Shown here: in pieces, positions 46,131-58,109 of the stretch
How positions within the stretch are numbered: the first letter of the stretch is position 1
Layout: every line of letters begins with the position of its first letter
Origin: Macrocybe gigantea
Lineage: Eukaryota; Basidiomycota; Agaricomycetes; Agaricales; Callistosporiaceae
DNA length: 64,000 bases
NCBI GenBank assembly: GCA_011319805.1
Contig: SJRY01000129.1
Coordinates: forward strand, 62,001-126,000
Direction of reading: 5' to 3'
Notes under the pieces: generated by a model
What the model was told of the DNA's origin: nothing
What the model saw: the letters and a program-made list of their open reading frames with translations, nothing else
Database searches by the model: none
Translations under genes and position numbers: made by a program

Positions 46131-47268
46131 TGCATCATATGCCACGCCAGCATCTTCTCGACAAGTTTGCTGAGAGTATTCAAAAGCACAATCAGGTGAA
46201 AGGCCTTTGGGATATTGTATGCAGATTTGCCAGGTTTCAGAATAATCACCGACAGGCTCTGCTTGAAGTAAGAGGGCCAGTGGCCCAGTTCCAAACATGC
46301 ATTAGCAATGTTCAGGATGAAATCAGCCAAGTGAGGGAATTTCACCAGCTGCTTAACATGGCCCCAGGACAGATGGTTGGGTCCTGGAGCAAAGGTATTG
46401 CTGCAAGGCTCCAAGAACTCTCAGAGTTCTGCAGCAGAAAACAGGACCCAGTTCTGAATTGGATGAGGCTCAAGCTCATTGAGCTTATTCAGATTAACTG
46501 GTCTGTCGGATGCAGCATTATAAGATTTGTCGAGTGCATTCCAGAGTGACTCGATAGAGTTGCAAGGCTGTCCCCAAAAGGAAATGGCTTCATAGGCTGG
46601 TAGTAGCCTTTGCTTTGTCCATGCAGCTAGATCCCATGGGCATTGCGACTTTTCAGCAACTTCCTTGATTCGCTGATCAAAGAAGGTGCATTTAGCATCT
46701 TTAATAGCTCGGTGCCAGATGCAATGGTCACCCTCAGACTAGGTCTGCCTGAAGGTGTCCAAAGTTTCAGAACAATGCTGGTTCCACCAGTCTTTGCTCT
46801 GCTTCGAAAGCTTGCACTCCTTGGAATGGAGGTCCCAAGCATGATTAACAGATTTGGAGAGAGTCTGAAGAATGCTCTTTAAATCATCTGGTGACTTGAT
46901 TGGCACCAAGTCCATATTGAGCAGATTGCCAGCAATGTCAGAGATAAACTCGAGCATGCTGTCCTTTGGAAGAGTCTGGCATGGATCAGAAAGGTCCAGT
47001 AGCGGGATATCTAAGGAGAGCGACAATGGACAATGGTCCAACATCAATCTCAGGTCATTGTGAATGACTGGTGCCATCCCAACCATGTCGACAGGAATGA
47101 ACATTAAATCGATAACTGAGGGCCGCAGCTCCGGATTATGTGAAATGAAGGTCGGGCCATGATTAGATGGCTCCGGTCAAGTGCTGCATTACACAACATC
47201 TCTCCTTGTGTACACTGTGAAGTATGGACTCCATCCCAGAGTTCATAGTGACAATTGAAATCCCACAA
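46131..47268 (-). mobile_element. LINE ORF2 fragment (endonuclease and start of RT)
   Basis: Minus pieces 46414-46135 (APGPNHLSWGHVKQLVKFPH, WPSYFKQSLSVII) and 47104-46739 (MFIPVDMVGMAPVIHNDLRL). The 3' side joins ORF1 sequence of opposite sense; the 5' side is cut by SINE S2 at 47269. Confidence 0.85.
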
Positions 47269-47604
47269 AAGGGCTGGTTGGCATAGCAGTAAACGCAGTC
47301 AGGTAGTCCTGTAGATGTGGCAATCCACAAAGCCGTGGGTTCTAGTCCTGGAGGTGGCATCTTCAGGTTTGCATTCAGAAGTGTCCAGAGCTGGTTCCAC
47401 GTGACACGGGCAGGAAGTATCACAACCCTGTGACAGTTGTTCCCACAAGAGAGGTAACTTGGTCATGTGACTAAGCATCTGGCATGTGACATAAGCTGGG
47501 TTATAGGTCACACATGTAACTTACTCCACAATGTGGGTCAAGTGTCACATGACCCTAACTCACATAACTGGGTTTCCCTTGGCATGGATGGCCTTGGAAT
47601 GTAA
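47269..47604 (+). mobile_element. SINE S2, copy 3, 3'-truncated
   Basis: Begins AAGGGCTGGTTGGCATAGCA with a B box GGTTCTAGTCC near 47338 and CATGTGAC-rich body. It is cut at 47605 by an F4 LTR. It is in opposite orientation to the LINE it lies in. Confidence 0.75.
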
Positions 47605-47860
47605 TGTTGAAACTAGGCACAGGGAACACTCTGGATGAGCCTTAGAACCTAGAAGTCCTGAGTGAGAACACTAGTAATTGAGTTATGTACAAGTACTTGC
47701 CTAGAAGTCCTGAGTGAGAACACTGAGGACTTCAAGGCACTCTGTGCTATCTATATATACATGTAGAAGGCTGTGCACTACTGCAGACACAGCTATTTAC
47801 TGCGCATTACTGCGTGCACAGCACAAGCTGTGCATTGCTGCAGACGCAGCCTGGATTAGT
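47605..47860 (+). repeat. Partial F4 LTR
   Basis: TGTTGAAACTAGGCACAGGG matches the F4 LTR start. It contains an internal duplication (AGAAGTCCTGAGTGAGAACA appears twice, near 47650 and 47703) and GCTGCAGACGCAG-type repeats. The right end is lost near 47860 against SINE sequence. Confidence 0.7.
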
Positions 47861-48857
47861 CATTCAGGTGAACCGGCAGAGGATAAGTCCTCTCAGGCCA
47901 GAGTCAGGGGACTGCCCTGGTCCGCCACGGTCCAAATTTCAGCCAGGGAGCAAGTTACCAAGAGGCCAAGTGAACAGGGACACTGGGTATTGATAAGCCC
48001 CACCTACTTTAATTTTTCCATTTCTGAGCACGTGGTTCACTGATGCCCAGAGGGTGTAGATCCCCAATCATGTCTCAGGTCTCTGCCTTGCCAGCATCTA
48101 GCCCCAGTGTGCACCCCTAGACCTAAGGCCTAGGCTGGGGAGTTCTACACCCATGCTTAACCTGGTTATGCATGCCCCACAAGAAGGTCTCAGGCTCCCA
48201 CTTGAGCAATGCTTTACGATCATGTAGTGGCTACCCCTGGGCCTGGGGACTCCCCAAGTGTGCCCAAGGACCGGTCTACACTATCAATGCTGACTAACAA
48301 CCAGGTTCCCAGCCTAATCCAGTTGGTTAGACTGGGCGTGAGATTAACTGGTGGGGGGTGTCCTGTCCTAAGCTTGCAGTCTGAAGAGACTCCCTATTAC
48401 AGGGTGCGCAGCACCTTCTGGAAGCGCGCATGCTCTGGAACACCCCATTACAGGGTGCGCATCATAGGTTGGGTGGTTCTCAAGTTCTTCCCCCGCTTAC
48501 CACGCCCTGTGCTTTCGCTCCTTACTTGATCATATGATTAATCATATGACCATTTCAGGCACGGCCTGTCAGGGGTCACCTGACCTGCCACTTTGGGCTC
48601 CCGCGATCATCCCTATCACGTGACCAGGTTACCACCCTAGTTATGGAAGGTCACATGACTGTGGTACTGCCTCAGAGTTGATTACCAACCTGAGTCACTG
48701 AGCACATGACTATAACCGATAATAGATCACATGCCTATCCCTACTTTCAAGGTACAGAGGATGAGCAAGAATCGAACCCACAACCTTTCCAGTGGCTGCA
48801 CAGCCACCTCTCCAGTCTTTAGTGGTGATTAAACCACTGGGCTACTGGGGCCTGAGA
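47861..48857 (-). mobile_element. Long tRNA-headed SINE, family S1, copy 1
   Basis: On the minus strand it starts GGCCCCAGTAGCCCAGTGG (A box) with GGGTTCGATTC (B box) near 48770. It includes a palindrome CATATGATTAATCATATG and a body of about 1 kb. Its distal part (GGATCCCCA-like, CAGGTCTCTGCCTTGCCA near 48090) resembles the distal body of S2 although the heads differ. Confidence 0.7.
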
Positions 48858-48940
48858 GAGGCTGTGCTACTGGCCTTGCCCTCAGGAGAGTGTGTGTCAA
48901 GAAAGGTCTAGCTACTGAAAGTGCCCTTGGTCTACTTAAG
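48858..48940. other. Unassigned 83 bp between SINE S1 and LINE poly-T
   Basis: No match to the other repeats of the window was seen. Confidence 0.4.
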
Positions 48941-50354
48941 TTTTTTTTTTTTTTTTTTAGATCAACAATTTATAGAGCGGTGCTCAATGGCAGTCCGCTT
49001 GTAAATACACAATGGTACCTACAATAAATACAACTAGTCCAAAGGAAACCGGACTGAAGGGATGTACATAGAGGGCATATTCACCCTGCTGTCTCCTGCC
49101 CATGCGCGTGCCTCTTAGACACGCACTCATGCTGGCTCACTCACTCAGCCCATGTCCCCAGCTCCTAAGAGCCAGACATGGTCAGTTCCACATAAAGGAT
49201 CCCAAAGGGCCCATAATGACAGGTGTCACAGAGTCTGCAGTACGCAATGAAGCTTGGTGTTCGCTTTCGTCAAACACCATGTTGAATTGATACTCTGGGT
49301 CCCCCAGCCTGAAGGCTGGCTGTGGTTACTTCTGCACAAAGGCCCTGTGAAGAGCCATAACCCTGAGCATCCCCTGCTGTGATCTAAATTGTCTGGTGAC
49401 TTGATTGGCACCAAGTCCATACTGAGCAGATTGCCAGCAATGTCGGAGATAAACTCGGGCACGCTGTCCCTTGGGAGAGTCCAGCGTGGATCAGAGAGGT
49501 CCAGCAATGGGATGTTCAAGGAGAGCAACAATGGACAATAGTCTGAAGTCAATCTCAGGTCATCACGAATGACCGGTGCTACTCCACCACATCGATAGGG
49601 GTGAACATCAAATTGATAACTGACAGCCGCAGCTCCGCGTTATGTGAGATAAAGGTTGGGCCATGATTAGATAGCTCCGCCCAGTCTAGACCAAGGTCAA
49701 GCACTGCATTGCACAGCATCTCACCTCGTGTACGCTGCAAAGTATGGACTCTATCCCAGAGTTCATAATGACAATTGAAATCTCCTCCTAGATAAGATAG
49801 GTTGGGGAAATCAGGTCTTTCAGCACACTCATGCAGCAAGTGAATAGCGCTTCCATCTACATCAGAGTAGGTGTTTGTGAGGAATAGAGGCTCCCCCAGA
49901 GTGGAGAAGCTGACAATCATCAGATTGTGACTATTAACAAGATTACGTCAAAGAGAGGGATGCAACCAATATAAGCAGTTGTGGACGTATGCCATCACAT
50001 GAGGGGGATCCTCATATGATGAGCAGTGAACAATGCAAGTCCAGTCGGGATGACTGGAGCCTCCGATTACAGGCTCGCTGTCAGTGCTGTGCGCTGATGG
50101 GGCTTGTCTTAGCAGGTTCCAAGCAGGCTCTTGGAAGAATAAAATATCATAATCCTCTCCAAGAGTGGAGAGGAGAACATCCATATGTACATATTTCCTA
50201 TTTATGTTTTGAGAGAAAATACAAAACGAAGAAATCAAAGAGCGTCCGCCCGACCCAGGGATAACAGCTGGGGCTGATTCACTGGAAGTGTCGCTCATGA
50301 TGTGTTGGCCTCTGCATTACGCTGCGGGAAGGCATTAGAATGTTTGGGACTTGA

Positions 50355-50849
50355 TCATGTTTGATCACATACCAGCTGATAGTGTTGTTTGATCCACTCG
50401 GGATCAAAACAGTTCTTCCAGAAGGCGCACTTCCGGTCATCAGTGGAGTGGTCTTTGCCACAGCTAAGACACTTCGGAGCATGCAGGCAGGGTTGGCCTG
50501 CTGGAGTTGCCTCACAAGGAGGGTTAGCCTTGGATCTTGCTTTACAGCAAGACGCGAGTGTGCGGTGGTGCTCCTTTCTATGGAACTCCTCACAGATCAG
50601 GCAATGGAGGGATTGCTGGTTACACTTTAGAGCGGAGTGTCCCCAGCACCAGCAACATTCACAGAGAGGAACTCCCGGTGATGAGAGAGTGGCACGGAAC
50701 TGGCATCGCCAGTTCCAGACCATAACAGTGCAGTTGTCCAGAGCTTTAATGTTCTGGCCAGTGGACATATCCTCGATATTGAACCAAATGGTCGCAGTAT
50801 CAGAATTCTTGGAGTTGTGCATGACGTGAGGGACTCCAACAAGGGTGAT
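50355..50849 (-). pseudogene. LINE ORF1 C-terminal zinc-knuckle region
   Basis: Open for about 195 codons: NIEDMSTGQNIKALDNCTVM, CECCWCWGHSALKCNQQSLH, CLICEEFHRKEH, CLSCGKDHSTDDRKC, KNCFDPEWIKQHYQL. Three CCHC/CCCH clusters typical of LINE ORF1. It is the best-preserved copy of this region in the window. Confidence 0.85.
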
Positions 50850-50864
50850 GAGGTCTGAGAATGA

Positions 50865-53220
50865 GTCTCTGGTACTGTCAGCCCTGTACTTGGCACTAGT
50901 ACTGAAAATATACCAGAAGGTTGACAATATGCTGACTATCATGTCATTTGTGGATGACGGACTGATTATCGCTCAGTTCAAATCCATCCCTGACAATGTT
51001 CCGAAACTTCAGAGGGCATATGCATCTGTGCACAACCTCTTTACGGACTTTGGTCTTGTCGTTGAACACAACAAAACCGAACTGCAGCATTTCTCATGCA
51101 ATAGTAAGAACCCGCGTCCTTCTATTGATTTGGGGTTTGCCCCATTCACGGGCAACACTCCCTTGCAACCCAAGGATGTGTGGAGATACCTTGGGTTCTT
51201 TCTGGATGCACGCTTGTCTTTCAAGGAACATGTCTGCTTCTATGCGATGAAAGCACTGACTACCGCCAGGGCTTTCCAGATGTTGGGCAATTCTGTGCGA
51301 GGGTTATCCCCTCAACAGAAGCGCATCCTTTACCTGTCATGTGCACGTCCTATTGCGACGTATGGCTATTTGCTATGGAACTTCAATGGTATGTGTAATG
51401 TCGCACTGTTGAAGCAGCTATGCCAGATGCAGCGTAAGGCTTGCATTTGGATTAATCGTCAATTCCGCACCACTCCGGAGGGTGCAGCTGAAACCATGGC
51501 CTGTGTCGAGCCTATCACCGGGTTTATCAAGTGTCTGAAAGTCGGGTCCTCTGCCCAGCTGGCCAACTCCAACTTGAGGCATGCCCTCAGAGCTTTGACC
51601 ACCCCACCTGCGGTGGGGGGTGATCCTTCAAGGTCAAAGAACTTGACCTCTCTTTCGGACAGGCAGCGTATTGCGCTCAAGTCCCCTCTCAAGGATTTGG
51701 TGGACCTTAAACCACCTAACTTTTTATCCACGGACTATTTTGCAGATGCGAATAATCCGGGCAGGCGGCTCGTTGACCAGTTCAGCAACCACCTTGAGAT
51801 CCATAAGCTTCTTGGTAGAGACGAAGACTCTGTCAAGGCATATCGCACATCGCTCGAACAGGCTCTCACTGAGTGCCAGCTTGAGCCCAACTGTGTATAC
51901 ACGAGTAGTGATGGCACCATGCCCACGAAAGCTGATACACGCAGACAGTCAGTGTATTCATCCTGGGTCTACTGAGGCAATACACTTGTCTTCAAAACTC
52001 ATCAGCCTGTCGGTAAAGCAACAAGCGATGATTCTGAGCTAATTGGATTGCGTATGTCGATCCAGAAGGCTATCGCACAGGATGGAGCCACATCCATCAT
52101 GTGCTTCCTCGACTCGATGAATGCAATCAATCACATCGTCGATTGTAATCCTCACTCTGTGCAGTCGCATTCTATTGCACTGTGCACCTTATTGCAGGCT
52201 TGGTTTGCCCAGTCCGAGCTGCACCAGATTACACTCTGGCACATCCCCTCCTCTTGGAAGTGGGCCATTCAAGTCGAAGCACACGAGTCCGCTCGTAGTC
52301 TCGACATACCCCAGGGACTTCACCCCTTGTTCACCACGGACGCACTCCGTAAGGAGGCGGACGATGAAATGCATGCCTCTTGGTTCCATGACTCTAGAGT
52401 CAAGAAATATATTGGCGCATCCACATTTCGGTTTCATGATGCCAGAAAGCCCGAATCCTACGAGCGCCTGCTTCGTAAAAGAACGGGGTTCATGAAATTG
52501 GTGACAGGCAATGAGCTTTTTGCCCACTGCTGTCGCATCGCATGCGGACACGCACCAATCAATGCGTATCAGGTGCGGTTTAACTTTGTCGAGAGCAATG
52601 AGTGCTCCTGCGGGCGGGGTCCTGAGGACTCTGTTCATGTTATGACCCTGTGCCGTAACTGGAACAGGCCAGCCGAACACCAGTACAATGCCTTTGTGCA
52701 TTCCTGGTTTGTCAAGTACCTAACGTCTAATAAGGCAGCAGGTGCTTTTATCCCGCATCCGGGGGGCGGGTAACCGCGTCCTCGTAGCGGGGGATGCTAA
52801 GGGTTATGGCTCTTTGCGGGGCCTTTGCACGGAAGTAACCACAGCCGGCCTTCGGGCTGGGGGACCCAGAGCATCAATTCAACATGGTGCTCGACGAAAG
52901 CAAACACCGAGCATTGTTGCGCATCGCAGACTCTGCAACACCTGTCGTTATGGGCCCTCTGGGACCCTTTACATGGAATTGACCACGTCTGGCTCCTAGG
53001 AGCTGGGGACGCAGGCCGAGTGGGTGAGCCAGCACGAACGCGTGCCCAAGAGGCACGCGCATGGGCAGGAGACAGCAAGGTGAATATGCCCTCTATGTAC
53101 ATCCCTTCAGTCCGGTTTCTTTCGGACTAGTCGTATTTATTGTAGGTACCGATGTGTATTTACAAGCAGACTGCCATCAAGCACCGCTATATAAATTGTT
53201 GATTTAAAAAAAAAAAAAAA
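50865..53220 (+). mobile_element. 5'-truncated LINE with 15-bp target duplication
   Basis: Flanked by GAGGTCTGAGAATGA at 50850-50864 and 53221-53235. It starts just before LSALYLAPVL of RT and ends in A15 (53206-53220). Two long plus frames, 50875-51974 and 52048-52773, cover RT (SFVDDGLI) and RNase H through the CSCGRGPEDSVHVMTLC cluster. The only break between them is a TGA at 51972-51974 where CGA is expected, plus shared-frame continuation. The youngest-looking LINE here. Confidence 0.92.
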
Positions 53221-54684
53221 GAGGTCTGAGAATGAAGAGTCTCGGAGAATCTCATATGCTTGCTGGGCAGTGATGACACTTCCATCGGCATTGAAATATG
53301 GTACATCGAGCAGCTTCACATAGAAAATGCTTATCGGAATAGTGAGCTTGACAGTGGAACCAGCCAGAGTGCACCGGAGAGCGGCCTCATGCAAAATGCC
53401 AAGGTCCTTGGGTGATGCCACCTTTGTCATCAGACAAGAAAATGAGGAGGCGGAGTGGTCCTGGATGGATTCACATCGAATCCAGGATTTACCAGTAGTC
53501 AGCCCTCGATTGAAGGCAGAGAGAAGAGTACCAGTGGCAACAGACACATTGTCCGCTGGGAAAGCAAAGGTCACCCTGACATTACGTTGGGATGGGCCAT
53601 GGGAGGTGGACTTCACCTTCTTCTTGGGTGGTCCGGAAGGCTCCCTGGTCGCTTCCTTTTGCAAGGAGATGATCTTCTCGGCAGGGAGGTGTGGGAAGGT
53701 CTTTGCCAAGGCTACAATAGCTTCAGCAGGGGTGTTGGCTGGTTGGGCCAAGGCTTGCACATACGAGTGCTTGCCAGCAGCAGGGCGAGTAGCCCTATTG
53801 ACAGGAGGGGGAATTCATGACCCGGAGTTTGGGAGCGAGATCGCGGTTGCGGCAGAGGGGGGCGGTTCAGATTCTGAGGCGGTCTCGGAGGGCACTTGCC
53901 CATGTTCGAGCGAGAGTCTTCTGGGCATACAGTGCTGGAAGGCGAGGTGTGAGGGTCAGTGAAGCAGGTTGCCTTGCCACGAGAAGGGAGGTGAGCATTG
54001 ACAATTTCTTGTAAATGCCTACCAAGGGGATGCTGTGGCCTGTCAAGGGTAGAGACAGAGAACATGTCAATGTCACCGGCACTGCTGACCAGAGTTGCAA
54101 TACCCTCAGCGATGGCATATTGGTATCCCGCCAGAATGGAGACAGAGGATGAGCCGACCTTCAAGATCCAAGACTTGAGGGCGGCAAGGGATTCAGCTGT
54201 GGCCTTAGCTTCACCATGAAGGAACCGGTCCCCTTCAGGGAAGATCGCAATGCTGATTGCGTTGTCGTTGTATGCTGCCTCAGTGGACAGGATCGATGGA
54301 GAGGGGGGAGCAGAGGGTCCGGTAGGTCCTCCTGCATTGGAAGGATTGGTGTCGTCAGTATCCATGAGACCATCGCCACCTTGGAAAAGAAGGCTCGCAT
54401 TCCCCGAAGGGGGAGGAGGAGCTGGGGAGTGGGATGGGCCAGCAGAGGGCCATCCTGGGTGCGGGTTGAGTGGTGCATGACCGCTGCCACTAACGATGTT
54501 GAATAGATCAGTTAATTTTCAGCCGATTTTCGCGATATAAGAAAAAAAAGTACTCAAGAGTGTTTAGAACTTGGGTGTGCAACTCAATACAAGATCAGCC
54601 CAGTTGATGCTAGTGTAGAATGAAGACAACGATGAGGAGGATTGTTTACACTTGTTGACAAATGGGCGTTGCAGACAAAGGTGA

Positions 54685-56849
54685 TGACAGATGCCCTAAA
54701 ACATGCAAAATAAACCACCAGATGATTAAGATATAGAAGATGGCTGAACCAGCGAAAACCACAGCCAGCGACAAGACAGGGACCCAGATACCCCCATATC
54801 TGATCAGATTCAAACACCTCTTCAAGGAGAAGAACTTCGATTGTTTACCAGACTACAAAGAGTGGGATCACGAAATAAACTTAATGAAAGATGCACCCAA
54901 AACGATACCAAGCAAGGTCTATCCAATGACGCAGAAGGAACTAAAAGAACTAGATGCCTTTGTTAAAGAAGGATTAAGAACAGGAAAAATACACCCATTG
55001 AAATCACCTTATGCAGCACCCTGCTTCTTTTGCAATAAGAAGGATGGAAGCAAATGACTCATCCAAGACTACTGGGAAATAAACAAATATACGGTCAAGG
55101 ACAAGTTCCCACTACCATGCATTAGCGAGCTCCTTGACATACTACAAGGAGCAAAGTATTTTAACAAGATCGATATTATCTGGGGATACAATAACATGTG
55201 CATCCAGAAAGGGGATGAATGGAAGGCAGCCTTCCTAACAGCAAGAGGACTCTTCGAACTAACAGTTATGTACTTTGGACAGTGCAATGCACCAGGCACT
55301 TTTAGCTGAATGATGGCAAGCCTCTTCCAAGATCAAATATGAAGAAGAGCATGCATAATCTATATGGATGACATCATAATCATCAGACGAACATGAGAGG
55401 AACTTCAAAAGAACACTATGGAAGTCATGGAAATACTGAACAAGAACAACTTGTTCATCAAAGGACTGAAATGTGTCTGGGAATCATCAAAAGTTCCAGT
55501 ACTAGGATACATCATAGGAGAAGGGAAGGTAGAAATGGAACCAGAAAAGATCACAGCTGTACAATCCTGGCCAACCCCAAAGATGAAGAAAGAACTACAA
55601 AAGTTCTTAGGATTCACGAACTTTTACCGATGATTCATCAAGGGATATGCAAAGGTCGCTAAACCCCTGACGGAGTTGACTGGAAACAAAACATTCCAGT
55701 GGACAGACAAGCAACAAGACACTTTCAAAGAGCTGATTTGACATATAACCTCAGCACCCATCCTAGCACTACCACAAACAGAAGGAAAATTCTGAGTCAA
55801 AATGGACGCCTCAGGATATGCCATCAGAGCAGTACTATCATGACAGCAGAAAGGACTATGGCATCCAATCGCATTCATTTCGAGATGCATGACTCCAGCA
55901 GAGCAAAACTATGAAATCTATGACAAGAAACTTCTTGCGATAATGGTCGCACTAAAGACATGGAGACAATACCTCCTTGAAGCTTGAGAGAAGTTTGAAA
56001 TATTGACGGATCACAAAAACCTATCATATTTCCGGAAACCACAGTGACTCAATTCGAGACAGATTGGCTGGTACCTGAAATTATAGGAATATAACTATGA
56101 ACTATGACACATACTAGGAAAGGCCAATGGAAAAGCAGACATTCTGTCACAGATGGCAGGATATGAAGCAAACCTAGCAGAGAAGGATGATATACAAATA
56201 ATCAAAGAAGCAGCATTCATTCGACATCTGGAAGAGAATAATGAATGAGACTTCAAATTTATGATGTTTGAGAATGAACACCCATGAAGAAAAGAAGCAG
56301 AAAATAATGAGGCAATATAAACAAGAGGAATCACGATGATTGAATCCTCAAGGATAGAACAAATTTGACAATGTGCACAAAGGGAGACGATCGTAACAAC
56401 AGGACTAAAGGAAAAACCACACTGGTTCACAGAAGAAGACCACATCGTATATGTAGGAGGAAAAATCTACATTCCTCCAGACAGCAAACTGAAGGAAGAC
56501 ATTATGTTTGAACACCATGACACACCCATCGGAGGACACCCAGGACAATACCATATGCATGAACTCATAAACCGCACCTATTGGTGGCCATCAATGTTAG
56601 TGGACATCAAGAAGTATGTCAATGGATGCGAAACATGTCAGTGAAACAAAATCATCTGACAAAAGAAATATGCACCCCTACACCTGCACGAAGTCCCACA
56701 GCAACCATGGGAAGATATTAGAGTAGATCTCATAGGACTACTACCCAGCTCAAATGGCTTTAATACTATCGCTGCAGTCACAGACCACCTGACCAAGATG
56801 ATCCACCTAATCCCATAAAGACCAAACTCATAGCAGAAGGTCTTGCACG
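54685..56849 (+). mobile_element. F1 gypsy remnant (protease tail to integrase)
   Basis: Colinear with element B from about 4715 to 6850. RT has YMDD; RNase H has MDASGYAI; the integrase zinc module is followed by TGA in CETCQ. It shares TGA codons with element B at 55631-55633 and 55793-55795 and has many more of its own. A LINE 5' end cuts the left and SINE S1 the right. Confidence 0.9.
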
Positions 56850-57251
56850 AGGGCCCCAGTAGCCCAGTGGTTTAATTGCCACTAAAGACTGGAGAAGTGG
56901 CTGTGCAGCCACTGGAAAGGTTGTGGGTTTGATTCCCACTCATCCCCTGTACCTTGAAAGTAGGGATAGGCATGTGACCCATCATTGGTTACAGTCATGT
57001 GCTTGGTGACTCAGGTTGGTAATCAACTCTGAGGCAGTACCACAGTCATGTGACCTTCCGTAACTAGGGTGGTAACCTGGTCACATGATAGGGATGATCG
57101 CGGGAGCCCAAAGTGGCAGGTCAGGTGACCCCTGACAGGCTGTGCCTGAAATGGTCATATGATTAATCATATGATCAAGTAGGGAGCGAAAGCACAGGGC
57201 GTGGTAAGCGAGGGAAGAACTTGAGAACCACCTGACCTATGATGTGCACCC
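56850..57251 (+). mobile_element. SINE S1, copy 2, joined to a LINE 3' segment
   Basis: Begins GGGCCCCAGTAGCCCAGTGG; A box 56860-56870, B box GGTTTGATTCC 56926-56936, palindrome CATATGATTAATCATATG 57156-57173. It follows S1 copy 1 to GCACCCTG at about 57251, then becomes LINE ORF2. Confidence 0.8.
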
Positions 57252-58109
57252 TGGCAGGGGGGGATCCTTCAAGGTCAAAGAATTTGACTTCCGTCTCAGA
57301 CAGGCAGCGCAGTGCACTCAAGTCCCCTCTCAAGGATTTGGTAGACGTTAAACCACCTAACTTTTTATCCACGGACTATTTCATGGATGCGAATAATCTA
57401 GGCAGGCAGCTTGTTGATGAATTCAGCAGTTGCCTTGAGATCTATAAGCTTCTTAGCAGAGATGAAGACTCTGTCAAGGCTTATCGTGCATTGCTTGAAC
57501 AGGCACTTACTGAGTGCCAGCTTGAGCCTAATTGTGTGTATACCAGTAGTGATAGTGCCGTGCCTATGAAAGCAGATACACTTAGGCAATCAGTGTATTC
57601 ATCCCAGGTTTACCGAGGCAATACTCTTATTTTTGAAGCTTGTCAGCCTGTTGGCAAAGCGACAAGCGATGACTCTAAGCTGATTGGATTGCATATGTCA
57701 ATTCAAAAGGCTATCGTGCAGGATGGAACTACATCCATTGTGTGCTTCCTCAACTCGATGAATGCCATTAACTGCATTGTCAATTGCAACCCCTACTCTG
57801 CACAATCGCATTTTATTGCCCTGTGCACTTCACTGCATGCTTGGCTCTCCCAGTCCGAGCTGCACCAGATTACATTCTAGCACGTCCCCTCCTAATGGAA
57901 GTGGGCTATTCAGGTTGAAGCATACAATTCTGCTCGTGAGCTCAATGTTCCTCTGGGACTCTGTCCCCTCTACACCACAGATGCACTCTGCAAGAAGGTG
58001 GATGATGATATGCACACCTCTTGGTTCCACAACTCTGGAATCAAGAAATACATTAGCACCTCCACATTTCGATTCCACAATGCAGAAAAGCCAGAGTTCT
58101 ATGAGCATC

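Larger units (their letters stand above)
48941..54684 (-). mobile_element. Internally deleted LINE with full 5' end, split by another LINE
   Basis: 5' UTR at 54684, ORF1 54510-53236, then (past the insert 50865-53220) the rest of ORF1 (zinc knuckles, 50849-50290) and ORF2 endonuclease to 49385. There it jumps straight to the 3' UTR and poly-T (48941-48958). The RT is absent. At the ORF1 end the stop seen in other copies is read as CGA. Confidence 0.85.
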
